In this document: positions 27,862 through 34,123 of the stretch, in pieces
Layout: the number at the start of each line of letters is the position of its first letter
How positions within the stretch are numbered: position 1 is the stretch's first letter
NCBI GenBank assembly: GCA_038527485.1
Contig: JBCBFT010000021.1
Span: 15,458-79,457 of the forward strand
DNA length: 64,000 bases
Direction of reading: 5' to 3'
From: JALEFZ01 sp038527485
GTDB taxonomy: Bacteria > Bacteroidota > Bacteroidia > J057
Translations under genes and position numbers: made by a program
Notes under the pieces: generated by a model
Told to the model about the DNA's origin: nothing
Seen by the model: the letters and a program-made list of their open reading frames with translations, nothing else
Database searches by the model: none

Positions 27862-28755
27862 ATGAAGAAAGCCCTACTTTTCCTTTGTATATCGTGTTTC
27901 GCTTTGGCACTCTCAGCCCAGCGAGTCAAAAAATCTACGGGTGAATATCAGATCAATCTCACAAGGTCTGATTTCAGCGAAGCCGAAGCATGCCAGAAGT
28001 GCCAAGAGATCGCCATGATCGAAGCCATAGAAAAGCAGTTTGGCCGTGTGATCTTGCAAGGAAACAGTACCTACATCGAGAATACCAATACAGGAGAAAA
28101 GGTCGAAACAAACCAGATATTCAACGTGATTGCAGAGACGTATGTAAATGGAGAGTGGATCGAAACATTGGAAGAGTCATGCGATCGTTTTATAGACAAT
28201 GGAGACTTTTGGGTTAAGTGTCAGGTGAAAGGGAAAGTACGTGAAATGGTCGCTCCCAAACTGGATTTAGTAGCCAAAACGCTGGACTGTGAATCCAAGA
28301 CCTGTATCACCACAGAGTTTGTCGATGGAGAGTCTTTCTACCTTTATTTCAAATCTCCGATTGATGGGTATTTGACCGTATACATCGGAGATGCCGAGAT
28401 GACTCAGCGCCTTTTACCTTATCGTCAAATGCCCAAAGGCATGCTCAATGGCGTAAAAGTCAAAGCAGATGAAGAGTATATTCTTTTTTCTTCACGGGAA
28501 GACCAACTCGAACTCGGTCCCTACGTAGAAGAATATGAATTCTATACTGAATCAGATGTAGACCAGAACCGACTCTACGTCATCTACAGCAAAGATCCCC
28601 TTGTTAAGCCTTCTCTCTATCGAAATCCTGACCAAGGCGCAGGAGAAATGCCCATGCAGCTACCCATCATGGATTTCCAAAAATGGTTAGCGCAACAGAG
28701 ACGATATAACACAGATATGCAGGTGCTTCGCCTGGATGTCACCATCAAAAAATAG
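27862..28755 (+). CDS. Exported DUF4384-like protein
   Basis: The frame opens at 27757, but the ATG at 27862 gives the signal peptide (MKKALLFLCISCFALALSAQ), so that start is used; 297 residues. The N-terminal half again resembles an LPP20/FlgO-type fold (EAEACQKCQEIAMIEAIEK). The C-terminal half has the DUF4384 pattern, GESFYLYFKSPIDGYLTVYI followed by the strand ADEEYILFSS. DUF4384 domains frequently accompany caspase-fold proteins, which supports a shared function with the first gene. Several cysteines (CQKCQE, CESKTC) could form disulfides in the periplasm. Confidence 0.7.
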   Translation: MKKALLFLCISCFALALSAQRVKKSTGEYQINLTRSDFSEAEACQKCQEIAMIEAIEKQFGRVILQGNSTYIENTNTGEKVETNQIFNVIAETYVNGEWIETLEESCDRFIDNGDFWVKCQVKGKVREMVAPKLDLVAKTLDCESKTCITTEFVDGESFYLYFKSPIDGYLTVYIGDAEMTQRLLPYRQMPKGMLNGVKVKADEEYILFSSREDQLELGPYVEEYEFYTESDVDQNRLYVIYSKDPLVKPSLYRNPDQGAGEMPMQLPIMDFQKWLAQQRRYNTDMQVLRLDVTIKK

Positions 28756-28812
28756 GCTTTGGATGTCACATCATCCTAAACAATGGGAACTCCCCCAACC
28801 AATTAGAATCTC

Positions 28813-30396
28813 ATGAAGAAAGCGATCATCATATCACTGGCTCTCTTGCTTAGTGTATCCTATACTCTTGGCCAAAGCACCTATGAAAAGCTCAAAAGAG
28901 AGCAAGAGGCACGCTTCAAGAAAGAACAAGCCGAACAAAAACAACGTATTGAGCGGAATATCAGGAATCAGGATGCGATGATAGAGCTGAAGGTGGACAA
29001 TCAGAAGAAGCGCATCTGGCTCAAGCAAAGCCTTCAAAGTGGCACGCCCCAACCCAAGATCGACGAGCCAGACAATCCACGTACTTTCGATCCCGATAAT
29101 GATGAGCGCATTCAGTTTGATCGCATCATCACGACGCCAGAGAGTGACGAGCCATTTGAAAGCATCTTGAAGGATAGAGAGAATGAAGTTGACGATGACG
29201 CGTTTGAAACGATCATTCCTCAAATAAATGAAGAAGTAAGAGTTGAGATCTCAGGATTAGAGGCACAGTTTGATGTAGATTATTTTGGAGAGGCCCTCTC
29301 TGTTAATTATGATCCGAACATGTTCTTTAAGATGGACCGTGTGAGCGAGAATCGCATCGAAGAACAAGTTCGTCGCCTGGAAGCCTCTCGCTACATGCCC
29401 CTACTCAGCCAAATCAAGCAAAAACAAGCCGAGTACAGCCTAAACGATTGGGGATTTTGTCACCTCATCAATACCGCTGCAAAGGAAATGTATCCCTATG
29501 ACAAGAATGCACAGACCGTATTTAACTGGTTTATGCTTTCTAAGGCAGGCTACATTGCGACTGTGTGCTATGAGAACAACCAGGTATTCTTACTGGCTCC
29601 TTGTAAGCAGACTCTCTATGGGAAGACTTTCCTTCGCTCCAATCAATATGGCAAAATGTATGCCCTAGACCTGAACGGAGGCAATCCTGAGATCCGCAGT
29701 GCCAAAGTATATTATGATGAAGATGAATCAGGTGTGACAAGAGGACGGGGTAATCGAGTCCTTGATCTCAAGATGACTCAAGCACCGAATTTTGCGCCGC
29801 GCAACAAAAAGCGTCTGCTGACTTTTGCCTATGAAGGCCAAAACTATGAGCTTCCCATCGAAGTGAACGTCAACACCATTGAGTTCTTCAAGACCTATCC
29901 ATTTGTTGACCTAGATATTTATATGGGGACACCCTTGTCCTCGCCTGCTCAGCGCACGCTGGTGGCTTCGCTCAGAGAGATGGTCAAAGATCTACAGCCT
30001 ATGCGCAATCGGCGCACCGTAGAGGAGGAGCAAGTGAATTTCTTGCTGCGATTTGTCCAGACAGCATTTCCTTATCAGACAGATGCCATGCAGTTTGGGG
30101 GAGAGAAATACCTGTTTGCAGATGAAGTCCTTTTCTACAAGTACAGTGACTGTGAAGACCGTTCCGTCTTATTCTCATGGCTGGTTAGAGAGATCGTGGG
30201 CCTAGATGTCGTAGGCGTGCTGTATCCAGGCCATGCAGCTACCGCGGTGAGCTTCAACAGGAAAGTGCCTGGAGATTACATTACCTACCGTGGAAAAACA
30301 TACACGATCTGTGATCCAACTTACATCAATGCAAACTATGGAATGTTGTTACCTGATGTGCGTGGACAAATCGCCAAGGTCGTAGACCACCGCTAG
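28813..30396 (+). CDS. Exported protein with C-terminal transglutaminase-like protease domain
   Basis: A 527-residue protein with a signal peptide (VSYTLGQ), then a charged coiled-coil segment (residues 25-75, KLKREQEARFKKEQAEQKQR), an unassigned middle part and a transglutaminase-like domain at about residues 400-527. The papain-like triad is visible: Cys in YSDCEDRSVL, His in VLYPGHAATAV and Asp in TICDPTYINA. Bacterial proteins with this fold are mostly cysteine proteases or peptide-modifying enzymes. It begins 57 bp after the DUF4384-like gene and is closed by a strong terminator, so it is the last gene of the cluster. Confidence 0.75.
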   Translation: MKKAIIISLALLLSVSYTLGQSTYEKLKREQEARFKKEQAEQKQRIERNIRNQDAMIELKVDNQKKRIWLKQSLQSGTPQPKIDEPDNPRTFDPDNDERIQFDRIITTPESDEPFESILKDRENEVDDDAFETIIPQINEEVRVEISGLEAQFDVDYFGEALSVNYDPNMFFKMDRVSENRIEEQVRRLEASRYMPLLSQIKQKQAEYSLNDWGFCHLINTAAKEMYPYDKNAQTVFNWFMLSKAGYIATVCYENNQVFLLAPCKQTLYGKTFLRSNQYGKMYALDLNGGNPEIRSAKVYYDEDESGVTRGRGNRVLDLKMTQAPNFAPRNKKRLLTFAYEGQNYELPIEVNVNTIEFFKTYPFVDLDIYMGTPLSSPAQRTLVASLREMVKDLQPMRNRRTVEEEQVNFLLRFVQTAFPYQTDAMQFGGEKYLFADEVLFYKYSDCEDRSVLFSWLVREIVGLDVVGVLYPGHAATAVSFNRKVPGDYITYRGKTYTICDPTYINANYGMLLPDVRGQIAKVVDHR

Positions 30397-30420
30397 TCAC
30401 GGATAAAAATAATATGTGTA

Positions 30421-30467
30421 GAAACGCCGTCAATGGTATCTCCCGTTGATGGCGTTTCTACTTTTTT
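30421..30467. terminator. Terminator shared by the protease cluster and arsI
   Basis: Thirteen-base arms (GAAACGCCGTCAA and TTGATGGCGTTTC, one wobble) followed by a T-run. It lies between two convergent genes and 14 bp from the arsI stop, so it probably serves mainly the rightward cluster. Confidence 0.85.
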
Positions 30468-30471
30468 GTCA

Positions 30472-30981
30472 TTAGCAGCATGTCATTCCCTGCGTTCCCG
30501 CTGTTCCTGCCTTTGATATTTCCTGTGCCTGAAACTGATCCAGGGCATGATTTTCATGATTCGCTTTCTCCAAATTATAGGCAGGATCATTCCATTCGAC
30601 GTCTTCATGGAAGTAATACACTTCCCATCTGTGTCCATCAGGATCTGATACCCAGTATTTGTCTTGTAGGGCGTAGCAGCAGTTGGTGCCTTTTTCTTCC
30701 AGCGTTGCAAGTCCTGTAGTTTTGATTCTGCTGTGGTGTGCAGCGAGTATTTCTTTGGTTTCTACTTGGAAACCTAGATGGCCAAAATTGGGCTGGACGC
30801 GGTCGGGACGCTCTACAAAGGAAATGATGAGGCGAGGCGCTTCCAAGATGTACTTGGCGTATTTGGGCATTTGCTTAGAAGCAGGCTGATCAAAGAATTG
30901 ATCGTAAAATTGTACCGTTTTGTCAATGTCTGTGACATAGAGCGAAACGTGCATGCGAGGAAAAGAGGGTAATTGAGTCAT
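30472..30981 (-). CDS. arsI: ArsI/CadI-family vicinal-oxygen-chelate metalloenzyme
   Basis: A 169-residue VOC-fold protein. It starts with the strand MHVSLYVTDIDKTVQFYDQF and has the family's vicinal cysteines (GTNCCYALQDKYWVSDPDG) followed by the Glu metal ligand in HRWEVYYF; a further CC pair ends the protein (GMTCC). ArsI is a ferrous-iron dioxygenase that cleaves the carbon-arsenic bond of methylarsenite and aromatic arsenicals; CadI relatives respond to cadmium. The gene follows an arsR homologue with a 71-bp gap that holds an operator-like palindrome. No arsenite pump or arsM is seen in the window. Confidence 0.88.
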   Translation of the reverse strand: MTQLPSFPRMHVSLYVTDIDKTVQFYDQFFDQPASKQMPKYAKYILEAPRLIISFVERPDRVQPNFGHLGFQVETKEILAAHHSRIKTTGLATLEEKGTNCCYALQDKYWVSDPDGHRWEVYYFHEDVEWNDPAYNLEKANHENHALDQFQAQEISKAGTAGTQGMTCC

Positions 30982-30986
30982 ATTCT

Positions 30987-31002
30987 ATCGGTTTATTACG
31001 AT
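30987..31002. promoter_or_regulatory. Putative ArsR operator in front of arsI
   Basis: The 16-bp sequence ATCGGTTTATTACGAT matches, in length and outer halves, the palindrome upstream of arsR (31379-31394). It lies 6 bp upstream of the arsI start codon. Inferred from the similarity of the two sites. Confidence 0.55.
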
Positions 31003-31052
31003 TATTTAGGCTAAAAATAAGGGAGCATGAAGCTCCTTCGCTATAGACGAAT

Positions 31053-31373
31053 CTAGCAGCAGCGATCTACTTGCCCAAAAAACTGGCTAAGCAATTGACT
31101 GGCTGCTTTCCAATGGGTCTGGTTGATACAGTAACAGGTACGGGGCCCTTCGATTTCCCCTATGATGATACCTGCTTGTTTTAGTTCCTTGAGATGCTGT
31201 GAGACAGTAGACTGTGAAAGGGGAAGCTCTTCGACAATATCCCCACAGATGCATGAATTCTTGCGAATGAGCACTTCCAGGATGGCAATCCTTGCGGGAT
31301 GTCCTAGCGCTTTGGCGATCTGTGCCAGATGATTCTGGGCAGGGGTGAACTTTTCTGTTTTACTAATTCCCAT
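31053..31373 (-). CDS. arsR: ArsR/SmtB-family metalloregulatory repressor
   Basis: A 106-residue winged-helix repressor. Helices ALGHPARIAILEVL and LPLSQSTVSQHLKELKQAG form the DNA-binding part. The pair NSCICGDI (Cys-x-Cys) precedes the recognition helix where As/Sb ligands sit in ArsR, and additional cysteines are found at TCYC and at the C-terminus (RCC). It should bind the palindrome just upstream of its own start and the similar one ahead of arsI and leave DNA when trivalent arsenicals bind. It sits 60 bp downstream of a leader-peptide attenuator, which is unusual for this family. Confidence 0.92.
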   Translation of the reverse strand: MGISKTEKFTPAQNHLAQIAKALGHPARIAILEVLIRKNSCICGDIVEELPLSQSTVSQHLKELKQAGIIIGEIEGPRTCYCINQTHWKAASQLLSQFFGQVDRCC

Positions 31374-31378
31374 ATCTT

Positions 31379-31394
31379 ATCGTAATGATACGAT
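31379..31394. promoter_or_regulatory. Putative ArsR operator upstream of arsR
   Basis: A perfect palindrome ATCGTAATGATACGAT (six-base arms, four-base centre) 5 bp before the arsR start codon. Its position and the near-copy ahead of arsI support autoregulation. Confidence 0.65.
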
Positions 31395-31432
31395 GAAAAA
31401 TAACTAATCGCAAAAAACCGATGGATAAAAAC

Positions 31433-31463
31433 AAAAAAATCCCCAGCTTCACAGCTAGGGATT
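31433..31463 (-). terminator. Attenuator-type terminator overlapping the leader stop codon
   Basis: On the minus strand, AATCCCTAGCT, GTGA and AGCTGGGGATT form an eleven-base stem with a single mismatch, followed by seven T residues. The stem begins within the stop codon of the leader peptide at 31462-31494, the geometry of translation-coupled attenuators. Confidence 0.85.
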
Positions 31464-31494
31464 AATTAAAAAGGACTACTACTACTACTCGCAT
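31462..31494 (-). CDS. Valine-rich leader peptide MRVVVVVLFN
   Basis: A ten-codon frame: ATG, CGA, four GTA, one GTC, CTT, TTT, AAT and TAA. Five consecutive valine codons immediately ahead of a terminator are the hallmark of ribosome-mediated attenuation that senses charged tRNA-Val. A promoter with an exact Bacteroidota -7 box lies upstream (31572-31602). The first gene downstream is arsR, not a branched-chain amino-acid gene, so either the leader is orphaned, or it makes a short RNA, or it governs arsR in an unexpected way. Read directly from the bases; expression is inferred. Confidence 0.75.
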   Translation of the reverse strand: MRVVVVVLFN

Positions 31495-31495
31495 G

Positions 31496-31544
31496 ATATA
31501 GTCAGGGACTCGAACCCTGTGGTGATACCGTTTATCTACTATAT
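31496..31544 (-). promoter_or_regulatory. Structured leader RNA with a tRNA T-arm-like hairpin
   Basis: A seven-base helix (ATATAGT with ACTATAT) encloses 35 nt containing a perfect five-base hairpin with the loop TTCGAGT, as in a T-arm (31503-31519). It ends one base before the leader start codon. It is too short for a tRNA: no D or anticodon arm fits. It may be the first stem of the attenuator. Confidence 0.6.
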
Positions 31545-31571
31545 GTGTTGTGTTTCCTTTTCCTTACAATA

Positions 31572-31602
31572 CAAACGTACCAAGAAGATTTATTATTTGC
31601 AA
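31572..31602 (-). promoter_or_regulatory. Promoter of the valine leader
   Basis: On the minus strand a TTG (31602-31600) is separated by 20 bases from TACGTTTG (31579-31572), an exact match to the Bacteroidota -7 consensus TAnnTTTG. Transcription would start near 31565, giving a leader of about 70 nt before the peptide. Confidence 0.65.
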
Positions 31603-31967
31603 GTTTTTCAAAAAATAATCTTAATATTTTTTATAATTAAAATGATACCTATATTTTTTTATCAATATTTAAAATATTTCCTATCCAGAAGCTATATAAA
31701 CGGATAGAAATAGAGCATACGCAATACGCTTCCAATATGTTTGGAAATAATGGAAGAAAAACGCCGAAAATTTGAGATTGTTTACACAGAATGGAGGCTT
31801 TCATTTGGGAATATGAAAATCGTCCTTCTACAACGATTTCGTAAGCGCAGAAATTATGTGCAGCTTTTGTACATCGACTGCATGGCTTGCTTATCCATGA
31901 CGCTAAGTAAGAAGTCAGATCCAGAGAATGGATCCCTCAAGAGATGATATATGATGTTTAGAAACTT
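31603..31967. other. AT-rich intergenic DNA
   Basis: No gene is recognised. A 68-codon frame at 31741-31947 lacks a plausible start context and family features. The region separates the valine leader promoter from the MITE-like repeat. Confidence 0.5.
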
Positions 31968-32091
31968 AGACCATGTTTGGAACAATGAAAATCTAGCTAA
32001 AAAGCAGAGATATTAGGTTCTGACGAAACAGATGAAGTTCAGGTTCTGAAAGCGCAAACTTTTCGCAGACTTGAGGTTTCAAACATGGTCT
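31968..32091. repeat. MITE-like repeat, family 2, longest copy
   Basis: A 124-bp element bounded by terminal inverted repeats (AGACCATGTTTGGAA and TTTCAAACATGGTCT) with the internal blocks ACAATGAAAATCTAGCTA and GCAAACTTTTCGCAGACTTG. Shorter relatives lie at 49088-49186 and 63669-63744, and a worn right end (CCCAACATGGTCT) at about 33078-33090. Its last base is the first base of the stop codon (minus strand) of the channel gene, so the insertion sits exactly at the gene's end. It has no coding capacity. Confidence 0.8.
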
Positions 32092-32951
32092 TATTCTTTT
32101 CCAGACGAAGGAATCGTTTGAGGATTGTCCGTAGAGAGTGGGGAGTGATTCTGCCCATTTTCGGCAGGTAATTGTCTCAGCAATTGATCCAATTTCTCAT
32201 CCATCGCTTCTACTTTCAAAATCAAATCATCGTTGTTGTCTCGTACCATCTCCTCGACGAATATGGCATTGACGATCGATAGCCCAAAGAGGCCACCTGA
32301 AACGACAATGATCACAAAGTATAGACGAACAAAAAAGACAGCCGTATCGGACATAGTAGGCTCTGCTGTCTGAATCAAGGCTTCGGGAACTTCATACCAT
32401 CCTTCTATCGTGAATACCTTGAAGATATTGTAGAAAGAGATCAGTGGGTCGCCAAAAAGCTGGGGAGCCGCATCCTGAAACAAGCGACAGCTGATCAAAG
32501 AAATGATGAAGCTATAGACAAAAAAGGCAAGCAAGACGAAGATAGAAGCCTTGAATGCACGACGAATTCCCGCAACCAACTCGCGGATGTTGGGAATAAA
32601 TTTGATAAACTTAAAGAAACGGAGGACCCTGACTACCCTAAAGACGTAGATGAAAGCCAAATTTGGGAAGTTATGGGCAAAAAGTAGGAAGATAGAGGGA
32701 AAGCTTAAAACGAGGATTAAAAAGTCGAATCGATTCCAACCAGAGGACCAATAATTTTTCCATCCCCCTTCCCTCACTTTGACGATTGCCTCCATCAGGA
32801 AATAGAATAAAAAAACTGCATCCAGGGCACTTAACCACCAAAACGCCTCAAACTGCTCAAAAGAGAGAAAAAAGAGTACGATCGCATTGAGCATGATGAC
32901 AAATGCGATGTTTCGGTCTTTAGTGAAGAAAAGTTGAAAATGTTCCCTCAT
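32091..32951 (-). CDS. Voltage-gated sodium channel-type ion channel (NavBac-like)
   Basis: A 286-residue six-helix channel subunit. The voltage sensor S4 is clear (FRVVRVLRFFKFIKFI: five basic residues every third position). It is followed by an S4-S5 linker, S5, a pore helix and the filter region FTIEGWYEVP, then S6 (about residues 215-240) and a C-terminal coiled coil (ILKVEAMDEKLDQLLRQL) that should hold the tetramer together. In NaChBac and NavAb the filter is TLESW; here it is TIEGW, keeping the Glu and Trp but replacing Ser with Gly. The channel would carry sodium, or possibly calcium, on depolarisation. It ends in a proline/serine tail that runs into the MITE-like repeat. Confidence 0.88.
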   Translation of the reverse strand: MREHFQLFFTKDRNIAFVIMLNAIVLFFLSFEQFEAFWWLSALDAVFLFYFLMEAIVKVREGGWKNYWSSGWNRFDFLILVLSFPSIFLLFAHNFPNLAFIYVFRVVRVLRFFKFIKFIPNIRELVAGIRRAFKASIFVLLAFFVYSFIISLISCRLFQDAAPQLFGDPLISFYNIFKVFTIEGWYEVPEALIQTAEPTMSDTAVFFVRLYFVIIVVSGGLFGLSIVNAIFVEEMVRDNNDDLILKVEAMDEKLDQLLRQLPAENGQNHSPLSTDNPQTIPSSGKE

Positions 32952-33131
32952 GTATGATGTTAAATCCTTGAATCGCTAAGACTATATTTGGGGAAATATC
33001 AATCAAGTTAAAAAAAGAGATGCGAAATGGACGACGTCAAGACGCGAAATGCCCAGATCTCTAGCAGATATGTAGTTCCCAACATGGTCTAAGATAGGAA
33101 AAGGTCCTGATTTCTCTGAAATGCTGACCAA

Positions 33132-33240
33132 TAATGATGATCACGAATGAGCGAGTCTCGTATTTTCTATGTAGAGACGTCGATTTATCGCGTCTCTACA
33201 TAGAGTATGAATCCTATCTAAATTCATGCGTCATAATCAC
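33132..33240. repeat. Nested palindromic repeat, family 1, copy 2
   Basis: The inner palindrome TATGTAGAGACGTCGATTTA continues with TCGCGTCTCTACATA. The outer arms are ATGATGATCACGAATGA on the left and AATTCATGCGTCATAATCAC on the right, partly decayed. It lies about 130 bp upstream of the methyltransferase start. Confidence 0.8.
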
Positions 33241-33335
33241 CTCTAAGTGTGAGGAACGCGTACGATTTTTCTTTTTCTGCAGGATCACTTTTTGTATCCT
33301 TCTTCCATGGTCGCTTATGCACGCTAGAATTCCCT

Positions 33336-33343
33336 TATATTTG
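33336..33343 (+). promoter_or_regulatory. Promoter -7 box of the methyltransferase gene
   Basis: TATATTTG, an exact match to TAnnTTTG, 29 bp before the ATG. No convincing -33 element was found at the usual distance. Confidence 0.5.
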
Positions 33344-33372
33344 TAGTCCTATCTCATATTTATTTTTTCTCT

Positions 33373-34119
33373 ATGACCTCCTATATTTCTCCAGATAAAG
33401 ATCCACTTGGACAGGCTGTACGTGACTATATGAAGGGTGAGCGAGAAGGAGAAATTCATGTAACATCTGACATTGCTGTAGACGATGTAATCCCTGTGCC
33501 TTACCTATTTCGGATTTGGGAAGAGATGCCGCAATGGGAGCAAAAAGCGATAGACCTCGTCTATGGCAAGGTACTAGACGTCGGGGCAGGGACGGGGGTA
33601 CACAGCTTGATTATGCAGGAACGTGGACGGGAGGTTGTCCCAATAGATGTTTCGCCAGGGGCTGTAGAGGTGATGCGCCAGCGAGGACTTGTGCAAGCTC
33701 AGCAGGCTCAACTAGAAGATATGCCTAAGGCGAGCTTTGACACGATTTTCCTGATGATGAACGGAATCGGCATTGTGGGAGACTTGGATCGCCTAGCGAC
33801 CTTTCTTTCATACGCCCACGAAGTCCTCAAGCCTGACGGCCAGATCTTGCTGGATTCTTCTGACCTGATCTACCTATTCAGCCATGAGATCACCATAGAC
33901 GATAAATTGGAGTTTTCTATTCCCTTTCCCCAGGATCGATATTATGGAATCATCACCTATGAGATGGAATATAAAAATATAAAAAGCGACCCTTTCCAGT
34001 GGCTGTATATTGATTTTCAGCGTTTGGAAAACATCGCTTTTCAGTGCGGATTTCACTGCCAGCAGGTCATGCAGGGCAGTCATTTTGAGTACTTGGCTCG
34101 CCTGTCTCTCAGAAACTAA
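33373..34119 (+). CDS. Class I SAM-dependent methyltransferase
   Basis: A 248-residue soluble protein. Motif I LDVGAGTGVHSLIM, the acidic residue after strand 2 (VVPIDVSPGA), motif IV-like FDTIFLMMNGIGI and the post-motif PDGQILLDSSD fit the Rossmann methyltransferase fold. The acceptor is unknown. It is a single gene; the stop lies 4 bp from the 3' end of the convergent S8 protease gene. Confidence 0.85.
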   Translation: MTSYISPDKDPLGQAVRDYMKGEREGEIHVTSDIAVDDVIPVPYLFRIWEEMPQWEQKAIDLVYGKVLDVGAGTGVHSLIMQERGREVVPIDVSPGAVEVMRQRGLVQAQQAQLEDMPKASFDTIFLMMNGIGIVGDLDRLATFLSYAHEVLKPDGQILLDSSDLIYLFSHEITIDDKLEFSIPFPQDRYYGIITYEMEYKNIKSDPFQWLYIDFQRLENIAFQCGFHCQQVMQGSHFEYLARLSLRN

Positions 34120-34123
34120 AGCT

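Larger units (their letters stand above)
32952..33372. other. Divergent intergenic region with repeats
   Basis: Contains a decayed family-2 end (about 33078-33090), a family-1 nested palindrome (33132-33240) and the promoter box of the methyltransferase (33336-33343). No gene is seen. Confidence 0.6.

Noticed and set aside
31496..31544. A tRNA gene on the minus strand, suggested by CAGGG-TTCGAGT-CCCTG
   Set aside because: Only the acceptor- and T-arm-like parts are present. The space between the 5' helix and the T-arm-like hairpin is too short for D and anticodon arms, and the element lies inside an attenuator leader.
31741..31947. 68-codon frame between the leader promoter and the family-2 repeat
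   Set aside because: No recognisable motif; base composition is that of the surrounding AT-rich DNA.
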